Assembly: GCA_030681795.1 (NCBI GenBank)
Contig: JAUXRG010000078.1
Location: forward strand, 124,001 to 188,000
Source of the DNA: Rubrivivax sp.
GTDB lineage: Bacteria; Pseudomonadota; Gammaproteobacteria; Burkholderiales; Burkholderiaceae_C
Direction: 5' to 3'
Length of the DNA: 64,000 bases
Shown: positions 43,606 through 51,874 of the stretch, piece after piece
How positions within the stretch are numbered: the stretch's first letter is position 1
How the letters are laid out: each line of letters begins with the position of its first letter
Notes under the pieces: model-generated
What the model saw: the letters and a program-made list of their open reading frames with translations, nothing else
Told to the model about the DNA's origin: nothing
The model's database searches: none
Made by a program: the position numbers and the translations under genes

Positions 43606-44612
43606 GGCAATGGGGCATCCAGGCGCACATCGGCCGGCATGCCAGGCTTGAGTTCGAAGGCGGCGTCGCCCGCCACCCGCACCTTGACGGCGTAGACCAG
43701 CTTCACGCGTTCCTCGGTGGTCTGCACGGTCTTCGGGGTGAACTCCGCCGCCGAGGCGATGAACACGACCTCGCCGCCATAGGTCTTGCCGGCGAAGCTG
43801 TCGGCCGTGATCGAGGCCTTGGCGCCCAGCCGCACCTGGCCGATGCGGTTTTCCGGCACGTAGATGCGCACCCAGCGGTCGTCGGGATTCATCAGCGTGA
43901 ATACCGGTGCGCCGGGCGCGACGGTTTCGCCAGGCTCGCGATGGCGCACCGTGACGACGCCGCCGAAAGGCGCATGAACCACCATGTTGGCCAGCGTCGC
44001 GTCGATGGGTTTGACCGCCGCTTCGGCCTGCGCCACCTGCGCGCGCTGCACCTCGATCTTCTCGCGCCGGGTGCCCGTTTGCAGGATGCGCAGCTGCTGG
44101 CGCGCCTGCTCGTGCTGGCTGGTGGCCACGTCGAAAGCCGTGCGTGCCTTGTCCAGGCTCTCGGCGCCGACGGCGCCCCCCTCGAACAGGCGCTTGGCGC
44201 GTTCGACGTCGCGTCGCGTGTCGGCCAGCCGGTCGGCGGCGACGGCGAGCGCAGCCCGCCCTTGCGCGACCTCCTCGCCGCGGAATCCACTTTGCAGTTC
44301 ACGCAGCACGGCCTGCGCGGCAGCGGTCTGGGCCAGCGCCTGTTCGCGGCGCGCCAGCATTTCGGTGCGGTCCAGTCGGCCCAGTTCGTCGCCCTTCTTG
44401 ACCGTCTGGCCTTCGCGGGATCCAAGCGACTCGATGCGGCCAGCGCTCTGGAATCCGAGCTGGGCTTCGGTGGCCTCGACCGTGCCGGAGGCGATCAGAC
44501 CGGTCTCGCCGCGGTCGAGAAGGCGGGGCACGATGAGGAACGCCAGGCCGGCGATCGCCGCGAGCGCAACGATGATCAGGATCGGCTTCACGATCCGCGC
44601 GGAAGGTTTCAT
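43602..44612 (-). CDS. HlyD-family periplasmic adaptor
   Basis: N-terminal TM, coiled-coil hairpin, lipoyl-like halves (VVHAPFGGVVTVRHREPGETV). Confidence 0.92.
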   Translation of the reverse strand: MKPSARIVKPILIIVALAAIAGLAFLIVPRLLDRGETGLIASGTVEATEAQLGFQSAGRIESLGSREGQTVKKGDELGRLDRTEMLARREQALAQTAAAQAVLRELQSGFRGEEVAQGRAALAVAADRLADTRRDVERAKRLFEGGAVGAESLDKARTAFDVATSQHEQARQQLRILQTGTRREKIEVQRAQVAQAEAAVKPIDATLANMVVHAPFGGVVTVRHREPGETVAPGAPVFTLMNPDDRWVRIYVPENRIGQVRLGAKASITADSFAGKTYGGEVVFIASAAEFTPKTVQTTEERVKLVYAVKVRVAGDAAFELKPGMPADVRLDAPLP

Positions 44613-46045
44613 GGTTTGTTGCGCTCCACGGTGCTCTTGCCGTCCGGCGTGCCGGTGTCCGGCGCCACCAGCGTGACGACGCGTTCCAGGCTGAGCGCGC
44701 CGGTGGCGCGCAGCAGGCCGAAGCGGGTGGTGATCAGATCGAACTGCGCCTGTAGCCGGTCGGCCTGCGCGCCGAGCAGCGCCGTCTCGGCACTCAGCAC
44801 ATCGCTGACCAGGCCCACGCCATGTTCGAGCTTGAGGGTCTCGATCGCCAGTGCCTCGCCGGCTTCGGCGATGCCAGTCGCCGTCACGCGCAGGCGCGAC
44901 CCGGCTTCGGCGTGTGCGTTCCAGGCATCTTCGACCTGCTTGTCGACCTCCAGCTGCGTTTGTTGCGCCGCCAGTTCGGCCTGGCGCCGCGCGGTCGCCG
45001 CCTCGTCCACGCGCGCGCGGCGCAGGCCGCCGTCGAACAGCGGCATGCTGAGCTGCACGCCGACGCTCCAGTCGCCATAGAAGCGGGCGCTGCTGCCGCT
45101 GCGCTCGTGCAGGCCGCTTACGAGTGAAGCCGTGGGCCGCTGTTCGCCACGCGCGATCTCTTCCCTGGCCAGGCCGGCGGAACTTTGTCGCTGGGCAATC
45201 TGCAATTCGGGGCGCTGCGCCTGCGCCTGCTGCCGCAGTTGTTCGAGGCTCCCGTCCGGCGCCCAGGCGGCTACATAGCGCGTCAGCGCCGGCGCTTGCG
45301 CGGGGCGCGGCACGCCCGCGAGTTGATAGAGCAGCGTCCAGGCCTCGCGGCCGCGGTTTTCGATCTGCAAGCGGTCGTGGCGCGCCTTGGTCAACAGCGT
45401 GGTGATCCTGAGTGGGTCGAGCTTGCCGGTCTTGCCGGCGTCGCGCAGCAGGGTGGCGCGCTGCAGTTGCGCTTCCAGCGAAGCGATACGCGCCGCGTAG
45501 ACCTGCGCCAGTGCGTCGAGTTGCTGGATCTTGAAGTAGACGGAGCTGACATTGAAGGTCAGTTCCTGCGCACCCAGGCGCTCGCGCTCGCGCGCGATCT
45601 GCTGCCCCAGATCGGCGAGCACGACGCCCTGGGCGAGCCTGCCGCCGGTGTACAGCGGCAGCTTGAGCGCCAGGCCCAGGTCGACGACGGTGTTGTCCAG
45701 CGGCGGGAAGACGCCCGCTTCGCGGATGCCGTGCACGAAGGTGGGGTAGCCGTAGCGCGTGGCGCTGGCACCGGCGTCGAGCGCCGGGCTCTTTGCAGCG
45801 CGCGCGGCTTGCCGGGCCGCGCCGGCGCGGTCGATTTCGAGCCGCTGCGACAGCTGTTGCGGGTTTTGCGCCAGGGCTTGCTGAATCGCCTCGGGCAGGC
45901 TCAGCGCGGTGGTTTGTGCAGGGCTGGCCTGCGCTGCGGCGGCGAGCGCCAAGGCGGTCCACAGGTGTCGCCACAGGCCGGCGCCGGGACCCGTACCTTG
46001 CCCGTTACCTTGCCCGGTACCTGGAACGCACGGGCGGGTGTTCAT
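44609..46045 (-). CDS. TolC-family outer membrane factor
   Basis: Signal peptide; ALSLPEAIQQALAQNPQ; duplicated helical repeats. Confidence 0.92.
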   Translation of the reverse strand: MNTRPCVPGTGQGNGQGTGPGAGLWRHLWTALALAAAAQASPAQTTALSLPEAIQQALAQNPQQLSQRLEIDRAGAARQAARAAKSPALDAGASATRYGYPTFVHGIREAGVFPPLDNTVVDLGLALKLPLYTGGRLAQGVVLADLGQQIARERERLGAQELTFNVSSVYFKIQQLDALAQVYAARIASLEAQLQRATLLRDAGKTGKLDPLRITTLLTKARHDRLQIENRGREAWTLLYQLAGVPRPAQAPALTRYVAAWAPDGSLEQLRQQAQAQRPELQIAQRQSSAGLAREEIARGEQRPTASLVSGLHERSGSSARFYGDWSVGVQLSMPLFDGGLRRARVDEAATARRQAELAAQQTQLEVDKQVEDAWNAHAEAGSRLRVTATGIAEAGEALAIETLKLEHGVGLVSDVLSAETALLGAQADRLQAQFDLITTRFGLLRATGALSLERVVTLVAPDTGTPDGKSTVERNKP

Positions 46046-46734
46046 CGGGCGTTCTTCCCTGCGTCGGCCCGCGGGCCCGGTTGCGATCGCGGCGCCGCGC
46101 GGGGGTGTGCCACGGCGCTGGGGTTCGGGCCGGCGCTCGCGATGCCCCGGCGGTAGATCGCAAAGGCGCCCGGCGCCAAGGTGCGCACGCCTTCGAGCTT
46201 GCCGCCCAGCATGGCCTGCATCACCAGGCCCTGCACCATGCCGATGAACAGCGTGGCGGCCGCGACGGCATCGACCTGCGCCTCGATCTCGCCCTGGGTC
46301 TGGCCTTGCTCGATCAGCACCTGCAGGCGCTCACCGTAGCGGCGCATCAGTTGCTGTGCCATGCGCTTGGCGGGCGACGGCTGGGCGCGCTGCAACTCAC
46401 CGAACATCATGCGCGGTACGCCCGGGTGTTTGGCCACGAATTCGATATGCGCCAGGAAGACGGCCTCCAGTGCGGCCAACGGCGATGCGACGCCTTTCGC
46501 GGCACTGTCCGTGCGGGCCAGCAGCCGGTCGCTGACCCAACCGATCACGGCTTCCCAGATCGAATCCTTGGTCGGGAAGTGCCTGAACAGCGCGCCCTGG
46601 GTCAGGTTCATGTGCTCGGCGATCGCCGTCGTGGTGATTTCGCCCGGACTGCCCTGCCCGGCCAGCGCGACGACCGTCTCTATCGTGAGGGCTCGGCGCT
46701 CCTCGGCGGGCAGGCGTGTGGCTTCGGTGGACAT
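46042..46734 (-). CDS. TetR-family transcriptional regulator
   Basis: HTH ITTTAIAEHMNLTQGALFRHFPTKDSIWEAV; first gene of the efflux operon. Confidence 0.93.
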   Translation of the reverse strand: MSTEATRLPAEERRALTIETVVALAGQGSPGEITTTAIAEHMNLTQGALFRHFPTKDSIWEAVIGWVSDRLLARTDSAAKGVASPLAALEAVFLAHIEFVAKHPGVPRMMFGELQRAQPSPAKRMAQQLMRRYGERLQVLIEQGQTQGEIEAQVDAVAAATLFIGMVQGLVMQAMLGGKLEGVRTLAPGAFAIYRRGIASAGPNPSAVAHPRAAPRSQPGPRADAGKNAR

Positions 46735-46751
46735 CGTGGCACTCTCCGTTT

Positions 46752-46773
46752 AGTGAGTAGTCTACTACTTACT
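46752..46773. promoter_or_regulatory. Candidate TetR-family operator
   Basis: AGTGAGTAG-TCTA-CTACTTACT: 9-bp arms with one mismatch, AT-rich, 18 bp upstream of the tetR start and in the divergent intergenic region. Confidence 0.7.
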
Positions 46774-46821
46774 TAAATCACTCTGCCGTGCTTCGAGCCG
46801 CAGCTGGCAGACTCGGCACCC

Positions 46822-48066
46822 ATGCACACCCTGTGGAAGTGGCTGACCCTGGCCCTGCTCGCGCTGCTGCTGGCAGCGGCGCTCGCATTGGCGCTGGCCG
46901 TGCAGGGCGCGCCGCGAGTGGCGCCGCGCGAGGACATCTCCCCGGCCGATGTGGACCGCGCCGTGGCCATGATGAAACTGCACGACCCGCGCCATGCGCC
47001 GCCCGGGCCACTGCGCCGGGCCGTGCTGCGCGAGAGGGACATCGACCTGCTCGTCTACCAGGCGGCGCGCCGGTGGCTGGCGGCGAGCACCCGAGTGCGG
47101 TTGGAGCCGGGCCGGCTGATCGTGCAGGCCAGCTTTGCCGCGCCGCTGGGGCGCTGGCTGAACGTGACGCTGTGGCTGCGCCAGGGGGCGGCATGGCCGG
47201 AGGTGGAACGCCTGCGCGTCGGCCGTCTGCCGCTGCCGGCGGCGCTCGCCCCGCCGCTGCTGCGCGCCCTGGTGCAACGCCACGGCATGCAGACCACGGC
47301 GCTGCTCGCGCTGGATGCGATCGAACATGTGACCCTTGCCCGCGGGCAGCTGATGGTGAGCTACCGCCTGGCCGCGGACACCACGGACCGGCTGCGCGCG
47401 GCACTCGTGACACCCGCCGACCAGGAGCGGCTGCGCGCGTACAACGAACGCCTGACGCAGATCACCCAGGCCACCGCGGGCGACCGGGTCTCGCTGGCGC
47501 AACTGCTGCCGCCGCTGCTCGCGCTGGCGGCCGAGCGCACGGCCGCCGGCAGGGAGGCGGCCGAGGAGAACCGCGCCGCGCTGCGGACGCTGACCTTCTT
47601 CGCCAACCACCGCCCGCTTGGGCTGATGGTGCCGGCGGCGCACCAATGGCCGCAGCCGCGGCCGCTGGTCGTGACGCTGCAGCGGCGCGAGGACTTCCCG
47701 CTGCACTTCCTGATCTCGGCACTCATCGCCGCCGAGGCCGGCACGCCGCTGGCCGACGCCGTCGGCCTGTGGAAGGAACTGGCCGACGCGCGCCGCGGTG
47801 GCAGCGGATTCAGCTTCAACGATCTCGCCGCCGACCGCGCAGGCACCCGCCTCGGTGAGCTCGCCGTGCGCGACCCGGCGCGGCTGCAGTCACGCCTGGC
47901 GCCCAGTACCCGCGAGGACGACTTCATGCCCGACGCCAGCGACCTGCCGGAATTCCTGCCCGAGGCCGAGATCGATGCCCGCTATGGCGGGGTCGGCGGC
48001 ACCGCATTCAAGCGCATGGCGGCCGACATCGAGGCACGCATCGAAACGCTGCCACTGTTTCGTTGA
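46822..48066 (+). CDS. Conserved hypothetical protein with N-terminal TM/signal anchor
   Basis: 414-codon ORF; distinctive HFLISALIAAEAG and SGFSFNDLAADRAGTRLGELA. Confidence 0.75.
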   Translation: MHTLWKWLTLALLALLLAAALALALAVQGAPRVAPREDISPADVDRAVAMMKLHDPRHAPPGPLRRAVLRERDIDLLVYQAARRWLAASTRVRLEPGRLIVQASFAAPLGRWLNVTLWLRQGAAWPEVERLRVGRLPLPAALAPPLLRALVQRHGMQTTALLALDAIEHVTLARGQLMVSYRLAADTTDRLRAALVTPADQERLRAYNERLTQITQATAGDRVSLAQLLPPLLALAAERTAAGREAAEENRAALRTLTFFANHRPLGLMVPAAHQWPQPRPLVVTLQRREDFPLHFLISALIAAEAGTPLADAVGLWKELADARRGGSGFSFNDLAADRAGTRLGELAVRDPARLQSRLAPSTREDDFMPDASDLPEFLPEAEIDARYGGVGGTAFKRMAADIEARIETLPLFR

Positions 48067-48148
48067 GCCCTGGCTCGTCGACGGGCCGGCCCGCGAGCCC
48101 CCAGTCGCACGCACCGAAGGCCACGCGCACCGAAGGCCAGCGCCGCGA

Positions 48149-48385
48149 TCAGTCTGGCGCGCTGGCGGCGCGCGCCACGCCGGCCTCCTGCGCCGCCTTG
48201 AACTTGTCGACCACCTGCTGCTTCTGCGCCTGCGCCTGCTTGGCCTGCTCGGCCTGCAGGGCACCCACCGTGGCGGCGCCACCTGCCACTTCGGCACCGC
48301 AGCCACTCACCGCACAGGCGGCGACCAGAATCGCCAGCCCGTGCGTGGCCTGCGCCTTCATCGGAAAACGAGTCCACAGCTTCAT
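48149..48385 (-). CDS. Small putative lipoprotein
   Basis: MKLWTRFPMKAQATHGLAILVAACAVSGCGAEVAGG; Gln/Ala-rich coiled tail. Confidence 0.55.
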   Translation of the reverse strand: MKLWTRFPMKAQATHGLAILVAACAVSGCGAEVAGGAATVGALQAEQAKQAQAQKQQVVDKFKAAQEAGVARAASAPD

Positions 48386-48626
48386 ATCGTTGCCACTCGG
48401 ATTGCGCGCGACGCCACCACGGCGCCGATCTGCAGGGCCATTCTGCGCGATTGCACGTGCCTCAGCGCCAAGACACGCCAAGACCCAAGCCAAGTCCCGA
48501 GGCCTGTTATCGCAGCCGAGCCGCCCTTCCTGCCGCTGCGACCTGGGTCTCGCGAACCCGCGTTGAGCACGCTCAACGCAGCTCGTGGCCACGCTCGTAG
48601 ATTGCTGGTGGCTCGAAGAAGGAAAA

Positions 48627-49292
48627 ATGATGAACACATCGCACATCGTTCACTCCGCCGGATGGGCTGGTTGCGGCCTGGCGGCGGCCTTGCTCTTCAC
48701 GGCAGGCTGCGCAACCCCGCCCCCCACCGTCGAGAAGATCGCATCCGTGCCTATGGGCACGGTGACGACCTACCACCGCAAGAGTTCGGGCAGCCTGGGC
48801 ACCTTCGACGGCAAAGTGGTCTGGACCCACGCCCCGGGCTCCTGGCAGGGAAAGCCCGTCGTCGCCTGGGGCGCCCCTCAGGCCGGCGTGGCGCTGCACG
48901 AGCCGGTGAACTTCGGCGTGGTGGCCACCCTGCAGCCCAGCGGCCAGCCCTCCATGTCGTATGACCCGCCCTTCAATTTCCCCTGGCCGCTGGAAGTCGG
49001 CAAGAGATGGACGACGGATCACAAGGTGACAAGGTTTCCCGCCGGCGACAGCATGATCTTGAAGGTGACCGGCCGGGTGGAGTCCCTGGAAGAGATCACC
49101 GTGCCGGCCGGCACCTTCAAGGCTTACAAGCTCATGTGGGCCAACAGCCTGGGCGAGTCCGAAACCCGGTGGATCAGCCCGGGCGACGGCATTGCCACCG
49201 TCAAGCGGCACGTCGAGCGGCGCGCCACGCACCCGCTAGGCGCGGGCGTGCTGGACGCCGAGCTGCTGTCGCGAGTGCTGCCGGCGAAGTGA
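48627..49292 (+). CDS. Putative lipoprotein, hypothetical
   Basis: LLFTAGCATPPP lipobox; 221-residue ORF. Confidence 0.7.
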   Translation: MMNTSHIVHSAGWAGCGLAAALLFTAGCATPPPTVEKIASVPMGTVTTYHRKSSGSLGTFDGKVVWTHAPGSWQGKPVVAWGAPQAGVALHEPVNFGVVATLQPSGQPSMSYDPPFNFPWPLEVGKRWTTDHKVTRFPAGDSMILKVTGRVESLEEITVPAGTFKAYKLMWANSLGESETRWISPGDGIATVKRHVERRATHPLGAGVLDAELLSRVLPAK

Positions 49293-49340
49293 TCCGAGGG
49301 TGTTGCGCGCGGCGCGCACAGGCCGGCGCCCAGACGGACA

Positions 49341-49370
49341 AAGGGGCCTGACATCGCTGTCAGACCCCTT
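49341..49370 (-). terminator. Intrinsic terminator of the tRNA-Lys transcript (possibly bidirectional)
   Basis: Minus-strand RNA AAGGGGUCUGACA-gcga-UGUCAGGCCCCUU pairs fully with one G-U, then UUG; the plus-strand version has an internal C/A mismatch. Confidence 0.65.
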
Positions 49371-49381
49371 GTCTACTACCT

Positions 49382-49457
49382 TGGTAGGCCCTGGGAGATT
49401 CGAACTCCCGACCAACGGATTAAGAGTCCGCTGCTCTACCAGCTGAGCTAAGAGCCC
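49382..49457 (-). tRNA. tRNA-Lys (CTT anticodon)
   Basis: Cloverleaf GGGCTCTTAGCTCAGCTGGTAGAGCAGCGGACTCTTAATCCGTTGGTCGGGAGTTCGAATCTCCCAGGGCCTACCA; encoded CCA. Confidence 0.95.
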
Positions 49458-49478
49458 TTAATTCTGCAACCTGTCGCG

Positions 49479-49554
49479 TGGTGGGTCGTGCGTGACTCGA
49501 ACACGCGACCAACGGATTAAAAGTCCGCTGCTCTACCGACTGAGCTAACGACCC
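49479..49554 (-). tRNA. tRNA-Lys (TTT anticodon)
   Basis: Cloverleaf GGGTCGTTAGCTCAGTCGGTAGAGCAGCGGACTTTTAATCCGTTGGTCGCGTGTTCGAGTCACGCACGACCCACCA; encoded CCA. Confidence 0.96.
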
Positions 49555-49571
49555 GTCCGCAGAGCCTGAAA

Positions 49572-50381
49572 TTATATCTGGAAATCGGCCACCTTTCGGA
49601 GCGGCTCCAACGCCAGGAGTTGCGCGATGGCCTCGCCGGCGGCCACCATGCCGAAGGTCGCGGTCACCGCGACGCTGGAGCCGTAGCCCTGGCAATTCAG
49701 CGTGCCGTCGACGCTGCAGTCTGCACCCTCGGGCGCTGCCACCGGCTCGCGCGAAAATACGCAGCGCAGGCCGATCGGGCCCTTGCGCGGCGCGCCGGCC
49801 GACTGGCGCAAACGCTGGCGCAGGCTGGCCAGCAGGGGGTCGTGGGTGGCCATGGCCAGGTCCTCCACCTCCACGCGCTGCGCCTGGCGCTTGCCGCCTG
49901 CGGCCCCCACGCAGACCACCGGCACGCCGCCGCGCAGGCCCCACTCGGCCAGCGCCGCCTTGGCGCGCACCTGGTCGCAGGCGTCGACCAGCGCGTCCAC
50001 GGGCACAGGCAAGAGCGCCGGCCAATCGTCGGCCTGGACGAAGGCGTCCACGACGTGCACCTCGCACCTCGGGTGGATGTCGGCGATGCGCTCGCGCAGG
50101 GCCTGGCCCTTGTGCTGCCCCAGCGTGCGGCCCAGGGCCTGCACCTGGCGGTTGATGTTGGACTCGGCCACGTGGTCGAGGTCGAAAAGCACCAGCCGCG
50201 CCACACCGCTGCGGGCCAGGGCCTCGGCGGCCCACGAGCCCACGCCGCCCAGGCCCACCACGGCCACGCTGGCCGAGCGCAGCCGCTCGTAACCGGCCTG
50301 GCCGTAGAGCCGGCGCAGCCCGCCGAAGCGGCGCTCCAGGTCGGCGGCTGCGGCGGTGGTGGTGGCGGGCGTATCCGTCAT
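49572..50381 (-). CDS. tcdA: tRNA threonylcarbamoyladenosine dehydratase (TcdA/CsdL, ThiF/E1-like)
   Basis: RFGGLRRLYGQAGYERLRSASVAVVGLGGVGSWAAEALARSGVARLVLFDLDHVAESNINRQ. Confidence 0.92.
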   Translation of the reverse strand: MTDTPATTTAAAADLERRFGGLRRLYGQAGYERLRSASVAVVGLGGVGSWAAEALARSGVARLVLFDLDHVAESNINRQVQALGRTLGQHKGQALRERIADIHPRCEVHVVDAFVQADDWPALLPVPVDALVDACDQVRAKAALAEWGLRGGVPVVCVGAAGGKRQAQRVEVEDLAMATHDPLLASLRQRLRQSAGAPRKGPIGLRCVFSREPVAAPEGADCSVDGTLNCQGYGSSVAVTATFGMVAAGEAIAQLLALEPLRKVADFQI

Positions 50382-50421
50382 GGCAAGCGCCAGGCTGCCG
50401 CGCTGCGCTGCGCCGCCGGCG

Positions 50422-51216
50422 CTATTTGAGCGATGCCAGCCGCTCCTTGCCCGCCTGCGCGGCCTCGGACTGCGGGTAGGTCTTGACGAGTTCGTCGATG
50501 GTCTTGCGCGCGCCCCTGGCGTCCTTCATTTCGGCCTGGCTGTTGGCCAGCGCCAGCAACGCCTCGGGGGCACGCGGGTGGTCCGCAGCCCCGGCCACGA
50601 AGGCACGGAAGGCGCCGATCGCGCCCTTGTAGTCACGCTTGCCGTATAGCGCGTTGCCGAGCCAGAAGCGCACCGAGTCGGCGTAGGCGCTGCCCGTATA
50701 ACTGCGCTGGAAGGCGCCCAGCAGGGCGACCGCCTTCTCGAATTCGCCGCTGCGGATCGCGGCGATGGCGGTGTCGTAGGCCTTCTTTTCTTCCTGGTCG
50801 ACCGTGAACTCGCGTCCGTCGAGCGTGACTTTCGCCGGCTCGAGATTGCGCAGCCGGTCGTCCAGGGACTGGCCCGTGTCCTTCTGGCGGCGTTGCACCT
50901 CGGCCAGTTCGCGAGAGATCTGTTCGTCGTTGCCGCGCAGCTTGGCCACCTCGCCACGCAGGGCTTCGAGCTGGTTGTTCAGATCGAGCAGGCTGCGCCG
51001 CACCGCCTCGAGCTGCTCCGCCAGTTTGGCGTTGGCGGCCGACTGCTCGGCCGCACGCGCCTTTCCGGCATCGTCCACCGCCGCCACGCGGCTGCGCAGA
51101 TCGACGATGGCCTTGCGCGCCTCCTCGTCGTCGAATATGCCTGCGTGCGCGGTCCCGACCGTCGCGGCGGTCAGCAACGCGAACCCCTGGGCCAGACAAA
51201 ACTTTGCAAGTCGCAT
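50422..51216 (-). CDS. cpoB: Cell division coordinator CpoB / YbgF
   Basis: Signal peptide, coiled coil, TPR-like YDTAIAAIRSGEFEKAVALLGAFQ; adjacent to pal. Confidence 0.9.
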   Translation of the reverse strand: MRLAKFCLAQGFALLTAATVGTAHAGIFDDEEARKAIVDLRSRVAAVDDAGKARAAEQSAANAKLAEQLEAVRRSLLDLNNQLEALRGEVAKLRGNDEQISRELAEVQRRQKDTGQSLDDRLRNLEPAKVTLDGREFTVDQEEKKAYDTAIAAIRSGEFEKAVALLGAFQRSYTGSAYADSVRFWLGNALYGKRDYKGAIGAFRAFVAGAADHPRAPEALLALANSQAEMKDARGARKTIDELVKTYPQSEAAQAGKERLASLK

Positions 51217-51217
51217 T

Positions 51218-51829
51218 TCAACGGTCCTTCAGTTCGGCGCGGCGGTTCTTGGCCCACGCCGCTTCGTCGTTGCCCTGCACCGCCGGGCGCTCTTCACCCA
51301 GGCTCGTGGCCTCGAGCCGGGCGGCGGGCACGCCCAGCAATGCCAGCGCCTTGACCACGGCCTCGGCGCGTTTTTGCCCCAACGCCAGGTTGTACTCGCG
51401 GCCGCCGCGCTCGTCGGTGTGGCCCTCCACCACCATGTGCCTGCCGCTGGCCAGGGCCAGCATCCTGGCATGCGCTTCGAGCAACGCGTCGTACTCGCTC
51501 CTGATCGCGAAACTGTCGAAATCGAAGTAGACGACACGCTGGCTCGTGGCGGCGCGCAAGGCCGGGCCGCCCACGGCCGCCTGCGTTCCCGCGCTGCCGC
51601 CGGGCCCGCCGGCCTGGCGCGCCAAGTCGACCGTGGCCACCCTGGATTGCGGCGTGGCGTTGCTGGCGGCCGCCGGCGCGGCCGCGCCCGGCTGCGGGGT
51701 CGCCGTGCTGCGCGTTTCGACAGGGGCGCCGGTAGCGCTCAGCGTGCCGGTTGTGCCGCAGCCGGCGAGCGACACCATGGCGGCCGCGGTGGCCGCCACG
51801 GCGAGCCCACGATAGGAAAAAACCTTCAT
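51218..51829 (-). CDS. pal: Peptidoglycan-associated lipoprotein Pal
   Basis: LAGCGTTG lipobox; OmpA-like VYFDFDSFAIRSEYDALLEAHARML...VVEGHTDERGGREYNLALGQKRAEAV. Confidence 0.95.
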   Translation of the reverse strand: MKVFSYRGLAVAATAAAMVSLAGCGTTGTLSATGAPVETRSTATPQPGAAAPAAASNATPQSRVATVDLARQAGGPGGSAGTQAAVGGPALRAATSQRVVYFDFDSFAIRSEYDALLEAHARMLALASGRHMVVEGHTDERGGREYNLALGQKRAEAVVKALALLGVPAARLEATSLGEERPAVQGNDEAAWAKNRRAELKDR

Positions 51830-51874
51830 GAACGATCTCCTTGCAACACGGCAAAGGCGGCAGTGCGCCCCGGT

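Noticed and set aside
48110-48139. Two copies of CGCACCGAAGGCCA in tandem (16-bp period)
   Set aside because: Only two short copies in an intergenic stretch; not enough to call a functional repeat.
49382-49554. tRNA-Lys pair as an integration (att) site for an island
   Set aside because: No integrase and no partial tRNA repeat noticed elsewhere in the window.
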